Below, piece by piece: positions 48,311 to 56,639 of a stretch of 64,000 nt of DNA. This stretch comes from an uncultured Verrucomicrobiota bacterium. GTDB taxonomy: Bacteria > Verrucomicrobiota > Verrucomicrobiia > Limisphaerales > UBA9464. The translations under genes were made by a program, and so were the position numbers. Where the stretch lies: contig CAIVQH010000060.1 of assembly GCA_903907995.1 (NCBI GenBank), positions 124,001-188,000 on the forward strand. Reading direction: 5' to 3'. The notes beneath the pieces were generated by a model. That model was not told the DNA's origin and did not search any database. It was given only the letters and a program-made list of their open reading frames with translations. Each line of letters begins with the position of its first letter. Positions within the stretch are counted from its first letter, which is position 1.

Positions 48311-50686
48311 ATGCACATAATGATGACTTCGCGCCTTAACCGCCTGTTCCCGGCCCTTGCCGTGACAGCCCTCTCGCTGTCCGCAGCGACGGGGTACGCC
48401 CAGGAAAAGGAAAAATACCGCATGCTCCAGGACGACTTCCCGTTCCAGGGGGCCTGCATCAACGCCAATTTCCCCTCGAACAACATCGCGCTGAAGGGCC
48501 TCGCGATCCACGTCGGCAATGGGGCCCACGTGCTCTTCGATACCGATCTCTGCCGCATGGCGGCGGGCTGGACCGGCGGCTTCATCTCCACGCACGGCGT
48601 CGCGTTTGACGGCGCGCACGGCCATCATCCGGCCATTGCCGGCACGCAGAAGTTTGGCACCGCGCAGGTGCCGGGCGTGGCGGGAGCAGACGGGGCCTAC
48701 CGGGATACGCGAGCAGTTCCCTTCGGTCCGATGGACAAGAACGTCGCACATTGGGGCGGTCTCTACGTGAACGGCGCCGATGTCCTGCTGACCTACACGG
48801 TCGGTGGCGGCACCAAGATCAGCGAACAGCCGGGCAGTGTCGCGGCGGACGGCCAGGTGGCGTTCACGCGCACCTTCAAGGTCGAGGGGGTCTCCTCCGG
48901 CTTCCTCTTCAAGTCGCACAAGGTCGCACAGCCGTTCTCCCTGCTCGTGGCGGATGTGGATGGCGGCACCGCCAACGTGCAGGATGGTGTCGTGACTTTC
49001 ACGGCCGGCGGCACGGCCACCAAGGTCTCCGCCGTCGGCCTCCCGAAAGGTGCGAGCCTGCAGGTGGATGGCGGGCGCCTGAGCCTGCGCGTGGCCAAGG
49101 GCACGCCCACGGCCACCTTCAAGCTGGTGATCTGGAGTGGCGACGTGGCGGATGCGGGCAAGTTTGCCCAGCTAGCCGCCGGGGCTCCGGCCCTCAAGGA
49201 TTTCGCCCACGGTGGCGCGCTTCGCTGGACGGAGTCGGTCAAGACCAACGGGGTGCTCAATACCAGCGTCACGCCGGACGGCGCCTATGTGACCGACGTG
49301 ATTTCCACGCCGGAGACGAATCCCTGGAACCGCCGCGTGCGTTTCGGCGGGTTCGATTTCTTCAGCGATGGCAAGCGGGCGGCCTTCTGCACTCATGACG
49401 GCGACATCTGGATCGTCTCCGGCATCGACGAGAAGCTCGACCACCTCGAATGGCGGCGCTTTGCCTCCGGCATGTACGAGACCCTCGGCCTCTCGATCGT
49501 GAACGACGTCATCTACACCAGCGGGCGCGATCAGATCACCCGCTATCACGATCTCAATGGCGACGGCGAGGCCGACTTCTATGAGAACTTCAACAACGAC
49601 TACATGTCGTCCGAGGGCTTCCACGAGTTCGTCTTCGACTTCCAGCACGACGACGCGGGCAACTTTTACTTTGCCAAGGCCAACCCGGTGAACGGTGGCG
49701 GCCGTGGTTTCGGTGATCAGAAGGCTTCGCGTGGCAACGGCACGGTCAGCCCGCACGCCGGTTGCGTCTTCAAGCTGAGTCCGGACGGCAAGAAGCTCGA
49801 CATCATCGCCCGGGGCGTGCGCGCCCCCAACGGCATCGGTGTCCGGGGCGACGGCCAGGTCACGACCAGCGACAACGAGGGCACCTGGGTTCCCTCCACG
49901 CCTATCAACTGGGTCAAGCAGGGCAACTTCCTGGGCGTCGTGAACACCCTCACCCCGAAGGAACTCGCCGAGACGTGGACGCCGCCGCTCACCTGGCTCT
50001 CGCACGCCGACTATGACAATTCCGGCGGCGGCCAGATTTGGGTGACCAGCGACAAGTGGGGGCCGTTCAAGGGCGAACTGCTCCATGAATCCTACGGCCG
50101 GTCCAGCCTCTTCCTCGTGATGAAGGAGCCGATCTCCGGCGGTCGCATGCAGGGCGGCGTGGTCCGCTTCCCGCTCAAGTTCACGTCTTCCGTGATGCGC
50201 GCCAAGTTCAACCCGAACGATGGCCAGCTCTATGTCGCGGGCCTGAGCGAATGGCAGTCCAACGCCTCGCGCATCACCGGTTTCGACCGCGTGCGCTACA
50301 CGGGCAAGACGGTTTACTCGGTGCGTGACGTGAAGGCGACGCCCGGTGGCGTGACCCTGACGTTCACCCAGCCGCTGGATCCCGCCTCGGTGGGCGATCT
50401 CCAGAACTGGAGTGGCAAACGCTGGAACTATGAGCGCGCCGAGCACTACGGCTCACCCGAGTTCCAGGTGAAGAATCCGCAGAAGCAGGGCCGCGAGCCG
50501 CTCGACATCACCTCGGCGAAACTTTCCGCCGATGGCCGCTCCGTCACGCTGGGCATTGCCGACTTCAAGCCCGTCATGCAGGAGGCCATCAAGTGGGATA
50601 TCAAGGCCAAGGATGGCACGCCGGTCGCGCAGGAAATCCAGCACACCGTACACGTTGTGCCGGTGGCTTCATCCTCTCTGAACTGA
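48311..50686 (+). CDS. DUF6797 secreted protein, propeller-type
   Basis: About 791 residues from the ATG at 48311 (ATGs at 48320 and 48323 are close alternatives). Signal peptide RLFPALAVTALSLSAATGYA. An N-terminal DUF6797-like domain (FQGACINANFPSNNIALKGL, VLFDTDLCRMAAGWTGGFIS) is followed by a propeller region (FGGFDFFSDGKRAAFCTHDG, DGEADFYENFNNDYMSSEGF, APNGIGVRGDGQVTTSDNEG) like those of sugar or sorbosone dehydrogenases, and an Ig-like end (VTLTFTQPLDPASVGDLQNW). Such genes are abundant in Verrucomicrobiota and Planctomycetota, usually beside cytochromes, as here. Function unknown. Confidence 0.82.
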   Translation: MHIMMTSRLNRLFPALAVTALSLSAATGYAQEKEKYRMLQDDFPFQGACINANFPSNNIALKGLAIHVGNGAHVLFDTDLCRMAAGWTGGFISTHGVAFDGAHGHHPAIAGTQKFGTAQVPGVAGADGAYRDTRAVPFGPMDKNVAHWGGLYVNGADVLLTYTVGGGTKISEQPGSVAADGQVAFTRTFKVEGVSSGFLFKSHKVAQPFSLLVADVDGGTANVQDGVVTFTAGGTATKVSAVGLPKGASLQVDGGRLSLRVAKGTPTATFKLVIWSGDVADAGKFAQLAAGAPALKDFAHGGALRWTESVKTNGVLNTSVTPDGAYVTDVISTPETNPWNRRVRFGGFDFFSDGKRAAFCTHDGDIWIVSGIDEKLDHLEWRRFASGMYETLGLSIVNDVIYTSGRDQITRYHDLNGDGEADFYENFNNDYMSSEGFHEFVFDFQHDDAGNFYFAKANPVNGGGRGFGDQKASRGNGTVSPHAGCVFKLSPDGKKLDIIARGVRAPNGIGVRGDGQVTTSDNEGTWVPSTPINWVKQGNFLGVVNTLTPKELAETWTPPLTWLSHADYDNSGGGQIWVTSDKWGPFKGELLHESYGRSSLFLVMKEPISGGRMQGGVVRFPLKFTSSVMRAKFNPNDGQLYVAGLSEWQSNASRITGFDRVRYTGKTVYSVRDVKATPGGVTLTFTQPLDPASVGDLQNWSGKRWNYERAEHYGSPEFQVKNPQKQGREPLDITSAKLSADGRSVTLGIADFKPVMQEAIKWDIKAKDGTPVAQEIQHTVHVVPVASSSLN

Positions 50687-50708
50687 CCGCACTTTCTACG
50701 CTCCCCTT

Positions 50709-50737
50709 AAAGCCGCCCTTTGCCGGGCGGCTTTTTT
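50709..50737. terminator. Rho-independent terminator after the DUF6797 gene
   Basis: Ten-base-pair stem AAAGCCGCCC/GGGCGGCTTT with loop TTTGCC and a T-tract, 22 bases past the stop codon. Confidence 0.9.
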
Positions 50738-51058
50738 CTTTTCCGACTAGGCTGTTTCAGAGGCCCGGTAAGGAAGGCTCCTAACCTTCGTTGGCTTGTG
50801 GAAGGGCCTTGGGTGCAGTTGGATCAGGACCTTGATGCTGACCGTGGCCGAGCTCGAACCGACTTGCACGGGCCTCCTTCCACCGAAGGAAGCGGGCTTC
50901 GCCGCCTCGTCCGGGCCTGATTGGTCGTGGCTGGAGGCCTGCCGACTGGCCGCTGCTTTTTCCCCCGCAAACGCTGCCAACCCCCAACGATCCGCAACGC
51001 CGGGATTCGCCCGGCGGAAGACCTAAAACCCTGCCAAATCGGTAGTCAGTAGCCGATG
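50738..51058. other. Intergenic region without a recognised gene
   Basis: About 320 bases between two strong terminator hairpins. It has local hairpin potential (for example TCCTTC/GAAGGA around 50876-50889) but no matching family and no convincing coding frame. Because the second terminator (51059-51088) has no gene directly before it on the plus strand, a short non-coding transcript ending there is possible. Confidence 0.35.
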
Positions 51059-51088
51059 AGCGCCCCGCGAAAGCGGGGCGCTTTTTTT
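51059..51088 (+). terminator. Strong rho-independent terminator with no obvious gene upstream
   Basis: Perfect 10-bp stem AGCGCCCCGC/GCGGGGCGCT with a GAAA tetraloop and seven Ts. It lies 370 bases after the DUF6797 stop and 86 bases before the cytochrome gene. Confidence 0.85.
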
Positions 51089-51173
51089 GGCGCGTCCGCC
51101 TTGAAGCCCTCCGCCGGCCTGCCTACCGTCTCGCCGCCCTGAAGCCGAAACCGGCCGCAGGCGTCCTAGCCTC

Positions 51174-53117
51174 ATGACATTTCGCCGACTTGCCATCTTT
51201 GCGCTTGCCGCCTTCACCTCCGCCGTCCTGCGACTGGCGGCAGAAAATCCTGCCGGGCTCGTGGCCACGTTTGGGGCAGGTGGCGTCACTGACCAGGTCG
51301 TGGCGGATAATGTCTGGCTTTACGTCCCAGCCGGCCAGCCGGCCACACCGTTCGTTGCTCCGGGCGCGTTTACCGCGACTTGGCGGGGCCAGGTCACGGC
51401 GGAGTTGAGGGCCGATTTCACCTTTCACGCCGAGTTCAGTGGTGACCTGAAGCTCACCATCAATGACACGGTGGTGCTGGAAGGGAAAGGCGAGGGCGAC
51501 AAGACGGTCACGGGGAAATCCATCCGTCTGAACAAGGGGGCCAACAATCTGGTGGCGGAGTTCAAGTCGCCCGAAGCCGGCGATGCCTTCATCCGCCTCT
51601 ACTGGTCCAACAAGGAGACGCCGTACAATCCGATTCCGCTCGGGATTCTCACCCACACGGAAAACGACGACCTGAAGAAGTCGCTGCTGGCCCATCGCGG
51701 TCGGGATCTCTTCGCGGAACACCGCTGCATCCGCTGCCATGCTTCCGCCGGTGGCATGCCGGAACTGGCCGCCGACGCCCCGGCTTTCAATGGCATCGGT
51801 GGCCGCCGCAATTTCGACTGGCTCGCGCGCTGGATCGCCGATCCCCACGCGCTGCGTCCGGGCACGCCCATGCCGCAGGTCTTTGCCGGAGCGGATGCCA
51901 AGGACAAGGCCGAAGCCGTTGCCGCCTACCTCGCCTCCCTCAAGGGCGAAGCCAAGTTTGAGGCCAAGGCCGGCGACGCCGAGGTGGGCAAAGCGCTCTT
52001 TGAAAAGCTGCATTGTGTCGCCTGCCATAATCAGCCCGAAGGCGGTGACGCCGATGCGAAGAAAATCGCGCAGAAGCAGGTGAAGGCGAAATTCGCGCCC
52101 GGCGCGATGGCGGCGTTCCTGCAGAAGCCTTCCGAACACTACGCGTGGATTCGCATGCCCAATTTCCGCCTCTCCGCCGATGAGGCCGGCGCTCTCGCCG
52201 CCTATCTCGATGCCAATGCCGACGCGCCCACGGATCGGCCGGCTCCGACCGATGCCGCGCTGATCGAAAAGGGCAAGGGGCTGGTCCAGAGCGTCGGCTG
52301 CCTGAATTGTCACACGTTGGAAGGTTCCAAGAATGAGTTTGCCGGCAAGGCGCTCGCGGATCTCGCCGCCGGCAGATGGACCGCCGGCTGCGTGGCCGAC
52401 CAACCTGCCGCTGACAGCAAGGCTCCTCATTATTCCTTCTCCGACGACGACCGGGCAGCCTTGCGGGCCTTTGCGGCGACCGATCGCGGCGCGTTGACGC
52501 GGCATACCGCCGCCGATTTTCTGGCGCGGCAGTCCGAGCGGCTGAACTGCCGCGAGTGTCACGGCAAGTTCGATGGCTTCCCCACCTACGAGTTGCTGTT
52601 GGGCAAGCTGCGCCCCGAGTACGCCGCCGGCTTCATTGCCGGGACGGACACTTGGAAGCCTCGTCCATGGCTCGACGCCCGCATGCCGAACTTCCCGGCC
52701 TATGCCGAGCATCTGGGCACGGGGCTTGCCATGATTGCGGGGTTGCCGCCGAAGACGGCCGTCGATCCGGCCCCCGCCGATACCGCTGACCTGGCCAAGG
52801 CCGGCCAGAAGCTCGTGAGCGCCAACGGCGGCTTCGCGTGCATCTCCTGCCATCCGGTCGGCGCGATGGGGGCAACGCAGGTTTTTGAGGCTCCGGGCAT
52901 CAACCTCGCCCATTCGTTCGGGCGCATCCAGAACAGCTACTTCCGCCGCTGGCTGCGCGCCCCCACTTCGGTGGATCCCGCCACGAAGATGCCCACCTAC
53001 TTCGACGAGGAAGGCAAAAGCCCGTTCCCCGATGTCCTCGGTGGCGATGGCAAAAAGACCATCGGAGCCGTCTGGGAATACCTGCGGCTGGGCGAGCAGA
53101 TGCCCCGGCCGGAGTGA
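51174..53117 (+). CDS. Pentahaem c-type cytochrome with PA14-like N-terminal domain
   Basis: 647 residues. Signal peptide LAIFALAAFTSAVLRLAAEN. Residues ~25-150 resemble a PA14-like domain (ADFTFHAEFSGDLKLTINDT, FIRLYWSNKETPYNPIPLGI). Five haem motifs follow: CIRCH, CVACH, CLNCH, CRECH and CISCH, spread over 450 residues in repeated cytochrome c modules, with candidate distal Met residues (PGTPMPQVF, WIRMPNF, DARMPNF, ATKMPTYF). Probably periplasmic electron transfer, perhaps for the neighbouring DUF6797 dehydrogenase-like protein; that link is inferred from co-orientation and context. Confidence 0.88.
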   Translation: MTFRRLAIFALAAFTSAVLRLAAENPAGLVATFGAGGVTDQVVADNVWLYVPAGQPATPFVAPGAFTATWRGQVTAELRADFTFHAEFSGDLKLTINDTVVLEGKGEGDKTVTGKSIRLNKGANNLVAEFKSPEAGDAFIRLYWSNKETPYNPIPLGILTHTENDDLKKSLLAHRGRDLFAEHRCIRCHASAGGMPELAADAPAFNGIGGRRNFDWLARWIADPHALRPGTPMPQVFAGADAKDKAEAVAAYLASLKGEAKFEAKAGDAEVGKALFEKLHCVACHNQPEGGDADAKKIAQKQVKAKFAPGAMAAFLQKPSEHYAWIRMPNFRLSADEAGALAAYLDANADAPTDRPAPTDAALIEKGKGLVQSVGCLNCHTLEGSKNEFAGKALADLAAGRWTAGCVADQPAADSKAPHYSFSDDDRAALRAFAATDRGALTRHTAADFLARQSERLNCRECHGKFDGFPTYELLLGKLRPEYAAGFIAGTDTWKPRPWLDARMPNFPAYAEHLGTGLAMIAGLPPKTAVDPAPADTADLAKAGQKLVSANGGFACISCHPVGAMGATQVFEAPGINLAHSFGRIQNSYFRRWLRAPTSVDPATKMPTYFDEEGKSPFPDVLGGDGKKTIGAVWEYLRLGEQMPRPE

Positions 53118-53176
53118 ACGGTGCGTTTGGCTGGAGGGGCGCGTTATGCCCGGGTGGGAGGTGCAGTCCTCACGGC

Positions 53177-53294
53177 CAGTGATCCGTAATCAGTGAAACA
53201 GTGTTCAGAAAGACGGTGGCGGGAGCGCGCTCTGAAAACTGAACACTGTTTTACTGATTACTGATTCACTGATCACTGGCTCACTGATTACTGG
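53177..53294. repeat. CAGTGATCAGT-type inverted repeat element
   Basis: Left arm 53177-53208 (CAGTGATCCGTAATCAGTGA...) and right arm 53239-53278 (CTGAACACTGTTTTACTGAT...) could fold into a long hairpin, followed by another ACTGATTACTGG. Same family as 59722-59815. Confidence 0.65.
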
Positions 53295-53333
53295 CGACGG
53301 GAGGCCGCCGGGCCTTAGCCTCCGCGCACCAGA

Positions 53334-54788
53334 ATGCGTCTCCTTGACCGTTATCTCCTGCGGGAATTGCTGCTGCCGCTAAGCGTTTGTCTTGGCGGCT
53401 TTCTGGTGTTTTGGATCGCCTTCGACCTGTTCAACGATCTGCGGACCTTCCAGGAAGAACACGCGACTCTCAGAGGGCTCGTGCAGCTCTACGGCATCCG
53501 TCTGCCGGATTTGCTGATGACAATCCTGCCGGTCGGCGAGCTGCTCGGGCTGCTCTACGCGCTGACCCAACTGGCCCGGCATAACGAGATTACCGCCATC
53601 CGGGCGGCCGGCGTGAGCCTGTGGCGGATCGCTCTCCCCTATTTCGCCGTCGGCATCCTGTTTTCCGGCTGCCTGTACTGGTTGAACGAAGAAGTGGCCC
53701 CCCATGCTGTCGAACGCGAGCAGCAGTTGCGCCTAAGCTGGCTGGACCCACAGGCCGGCGAAGCGGCCCGGCTTTGGCAGACGAACGTGAATTTTCAGAA
53801 CAGCACGGACAGGCGCGCATGGAGCATCGGACGCTTCAACCTGGCCACGTATGAAATGGGGCAGCCGCGGGTGGACATGTACCTGCCCCCGGAGGCCTTT
53901 CGCGAACTCACGGCCAGTACGGCCCGCTGGACGAATGGTGCCTGGAGCCTGACCAACGGGCTGGAATTGCTGCACCGCTACGGTGGCGATCCGGCCCCCG
54001 CCAGTCGCATTCAGCGCCGCCTGGTGGCAGGCGAACTGCCGCCGCCATCCGAAAGCCTGGCGCATTGGGAAGGCAGTGATGTGCTGGTTTCCAACGTGCT
54101 GGTGTTGCGCACCAACCTGAGATTCACCAACGGGGTATCGCGGCAGGGCTGGAAAGCCTCGGAGTTTGCCCCGGCCACTGGCGACCTGAAAGACTTGGTC
54201 AGCGCCGAACCCATTGGAACCGGTGCGCGGCGCCTGCTCATGGCGGAGCGCGCGGTGTGGACCAACGGGATGTGGCGCTTCCTGAACGCGCGCGAATTTC
54301 TTTACCGGTCCGGTACCGACGACCTGCCGTTCGATCAGACCTTTGCGGAACTGGATCTGCCGGAGCTGACCGAGACGCCGGAGATCATCAGGAGCGAGGT
54401 GCGGGTCAGTTCGCTGCTATCCCAGGCCAAGGTGATCCGCAAACCGTCACTTTCGGTGGCCGAGGTGCGGGATTACCAGCGGCTGCATCCCCACCTATCA
54501 GATCGGGACCGCGCCCTCCTCGATACAGTACTACAGGCGCGGCTGGCGGGACCCTGGACCTGTCTGGTGGTGGTGCTGATCGCGATTCCCTTCAGTGTGG
54601 CTTCGGGCCGGCGCAATGTGTTCTACGGTGTCGCGGGCAGCATCGGCCTTGCTTTCGGCTATTTCGTTTTGCAGCGCGTCGGCTTCGCCCTGGGACAGAG
54701 TCAGACTGCGCCGGCCTGGCTCGCCGCCTGGCTGCCCAATTTTTTCTTTGGCCTCCTCGGCCTCGTGTTGATCGCCCGCGTGAGATAA
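53334..54788 (+). CDS. LptF/LptG family permease
   Basis: 484 residues. Six-helix YjgP/YjgQ topology: three helices in the first ~110 residues (LLLPLSVCLGGFLVFWIAFD, LMTILPVGELLGLLYALTQL), a large periplasmic jelly-roll domain, and three at the end (WTCLVVVLIAIPFSVASGRR, FYGVAGSIGLAFGYFVLQRV). MRLLDRYLLRELLLPL and ARHNEITAIRAAGVSLWRIA are family signatures. It is one of the two membrane subunits of the LPS-exporting LptB2FG complex; which of F or G cannot be decided by eye. The periplasmic domain is long for the family. A partner gene is not adjacent. Confidence 0.9.
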   Translation: MRLLDRYLLRELLLPLSVCLGGFLVFWIAFDLFNDLRTFQEEHATLRGLVQLYGIRLPDLLMTILPVGELLGLLYALTQLARHNEITAIRAAGVSLWRIALPYFAVGILFSGCLYWLNEEVAPHAVEREQQLRLSWLDPQAGEAARLWQTNVNFQNSTDRRAWSIGRFNLATYEMGQPRVDMYLPPEAFRELTASTARWTNGAWSLTNGLELLHRYGGDPAPASRIQRRLVAGELPPPSESLAHWEGSDVLVSNVLVLRTNLRFTNGVSRQGWKASEFAPATGDLKDLVSAEPIGTGARRLLMAERAVWTNGMWRFLNAREFLYRSGTDDLPFDQTFAELDLPELTETPEIIRSEVRVSSLLSQAKVIRKPSLSVAEVRDYQRLHPHLSDRDRALLDTVLQARLAGPWTCLVVVLIAIPFSVASGRRNVFYGVAGSIGLAFGYFVLQRVGFALGQSQTAPAWLAAWLPNFFFGLLGLVLIARVR

Positions 54789-54790
54789 CC

Positions 54791-56542
54791 ATGAGCAACG
54801 AGCCAGCCAGCAACGGTGAACTGGAGCAGTTGCGCAACCGGCTGGACCGGCTCGAGGCGCTGCATCTGGTGGGGCAGGTGATTCACTCGACGCTGGATCT
54901 GCGCGAGGCCCTGCAGCTCGTGATGCGCGAGGCCGTCCGGCTCATGCGGGCCAACAGCGGCTCGGTCTGCCTGGTGAATCCCACGACCGGCTTTCTGGAA
55001 CTGGAAGCCGCGCATGGGCTGCCCAGCGGGGCGCGCAATCTGCGGCTCCGCCTCGGCGAGGGCATTACCGGCTGGGTGGCCCGGGTGGGCAAACCCGCGC
55101 GTGTCGGTGATGTCACCAAGGACAAACGCTACTTCGCGCTGCGCCCCGGTGTTCGTTCGGAGCTGGCCGTGCCGCTGCGGGTGGCGGACGAGGTGCGCGG
55201 GGTCATCAATGTGGATTCCGAGCGCCTGAACGCCTTCACCGAGGACGATCAGGCCCTGCTTCAGGATCTGGCCACGCTGGCCGCGCCGGCCATCGGCAAC
55301 ACGTGGCTTTACGAGCAGGCCAAGCTGAAAGCCCGGCTGCTGGAATCACTGGTGCGCGTGGGCAAGATCATCAATTCCACGCTCAACCTAGATGACGCGC
55401 TGCTCGTCATCACCCGGGAGGCCCGCACGCTGCTCCGCGCGAAAATGGTGTCGCTGATGATGCTAAATGAATCGGGCGAATGGCTGGAGCTGCGGGCGCA
55501 TTTCGGTGCGGGCAAGACCTACGTGGAGAAGCCGCGCCTCAGCGTATCGGAAAGCTTTATCGGCATCGTCATCCGGCGGAAGAAGTCGATGCAGCTTGAG
55601 AATGTGCAGAGTTCCGGCCGCTACCAGAACGCGTCGCTGGCGCGCCGTGAAGGCTTGGTGTCGCTGCTGAGTGTGCCGCTGCTCTATGGTGGCAAGGCGA
55701 CGGGCACGCTGAACCTTTATACAGGCGAACCGCACACCTTCTCGGACGAGGAGGTGCGCGTGCTTTCCACCTATGCCGAGCTCTCCGCCCTCGCCTTGGA
55801 GAAAGCGCGGCTCTACGACCGCATCGTTTCGGTCGAGGAAGAATTGCGGCAAAGCGAGCGGCTGTCCGCGCTGGGCCTGCTGGCGGCGGAAATCGCGCAC
55901 GAAATCCGAAATCCGCTGACGGTGATGAAGATGCTCCATCACTCGCTGGATCTGGATTTCCCAGCCGACGATCCCCGTCGGACCGATGTGCGGATCATGG
56001 GGGAAAAGATGGACCACCTGAACCGCATCGTGGATCAGGTGCTCGACTTTGCCCGCAGCACCGAACCCAGGCTGGAGCCCGTGGACATTAACCAGCTGCT
56101 CGACGACCTCAGCCTGCTCACCCGTCACAAACTGCGCGATCAGGACGTGCACTTCATCCGGCGGCTCGACCCGAACCTGCCGACGATCATCGGAGATGCC
56201 ACCCAGCTGGAGCAGGCCTTTCTGAACCTGACCCTCAACGCCGTGGAGGCGATGCCGCAAGGCGGCCGCCTGACGGTCCGCTCACGGACCTTGCCGCTGA
56301 AGCGCGGGACGGAACGGCCCACCCATGTGCTGGTGCGCTTTCGCGATACGGGCGTGGGGATGACCCAGGAACAGCGCCGGCGGGTGTTTACGTCGCTGCT
56401 CAGCACCACCAAGGCGCGGGGCAATGGCATCGGGTTGGCGATCGTTTCGCGGGTCATCGAGCAGCACCAGGGCAAGGTGCGTCTCTGGTCCCATCCGGGG
56501 AAGGGGACGACCATCGCGCTGCTTCTGCCAATTGAACGCTGA
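54791..56542 (+). CDS. Sensor histidine kinase with two GAF domains
   Basis: 583 residues from the ATG at 54791, two bases after the permease stop, so the two genes are translationally close. A short coiled coil (NGELEQLRNRLDRLEALHLV) leads to GAF1 (about 35-170) and GAF2 (about 190-340), then a HisKA domain with His370 in LAAEIAHEIRNPLTVMKMLH and a HATPase with N box LEQAFLNLTLNAVEAMPQGG, G1 VRFRDTGVGM and G2 TKARGNGIGLAIVSRVIEQH. No membrane segment, hence cytoplasmic. No response regulator is adjacent. The GAF ligand is unknown. Confidence 0.93.
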   Translation: MSNEPASNGELEQLRNRLDRLEALHLVGQVIHSTLDLREALQLVMREAVRLMRANSGSVCLVNPTTGFLELEAAHGLPSGARNLRLRLGEGITGWVARVGKPARVGDVTKDKRYFALRPGVRSELAVPLRVADEVRGVINVDSERLNAFTEDDQALLQDLATLAAPAIGNTWLYEQAKLKARLLESLVRVGKIINSTLNLDDALLVITREARTLLRAKMVSLMMLNESGEWLELRAHFGAGKTYVEKPRLSVSESFIGIVIRRKKSMQLENVQSSGRYQNASLARREGLVSLLSVPLLYGGKATGTLNLYTGEPHTFSDEEVRVLSTYAELSALALEKARLYDRIVSVEEELRQSERLSALGLLAAEIAHEIRNPLTVMKMLHHSLDLDFPADDPRRTDVRIMGEKMDHLNRIVDQVLDFARSTEPRLEPVDINQLLDDLSLLTRHKLRDQDVHFIRRLDPNLPTIIGDATQLEQAFLNLTLNAVEAMPQGGRLTVRSRTLPLKRGTERPTHVLVRFRDTGVGMTQEQRRRVFTSLLSTTKARGNGIGLAIVSRVIEQHQGKVRLWSHPGKGTTIALLLPIER

Positions 56543-56562
56543 AGCGCGTAGTTGACCTCTGC

Positions 56563-56627
56563 GTAGCAGCCGAGGTGACGAGGCTCCATCAGAAGTAAAG
56601 TCAGAGCCTCCTCCCTTCGGCTGCTAC
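56563..56627. repeat. REP-like element, GTAGCAGCCG family, inverted pair
   Basis: Unit 56563-56589 (GTAGCAGCCGAGGTGACGAG...) and inverted partner 56604-56627 (GAGCCTCCTCCCTTCGGCTG...) with a 14-base spacer, between the convergent kinase and clpB genes. Compare 14127-14226. Confidence 0.7.
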
Positions 56628-56639
56628 TGGAAGCCAGCA

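Noticed and set aside
50780-51058. Signal recognition particle RNA suggested by a GAAGGAAGC sequence
   Set aside because: The surrounding conserved loop and long paired arms of SRP RNA are missing.
53177-53294. CRISPR array
   Set aside because: The CAGTGATCAGT repeats are inverted and irregular, without uniform spacers or neighbouring cas genes.
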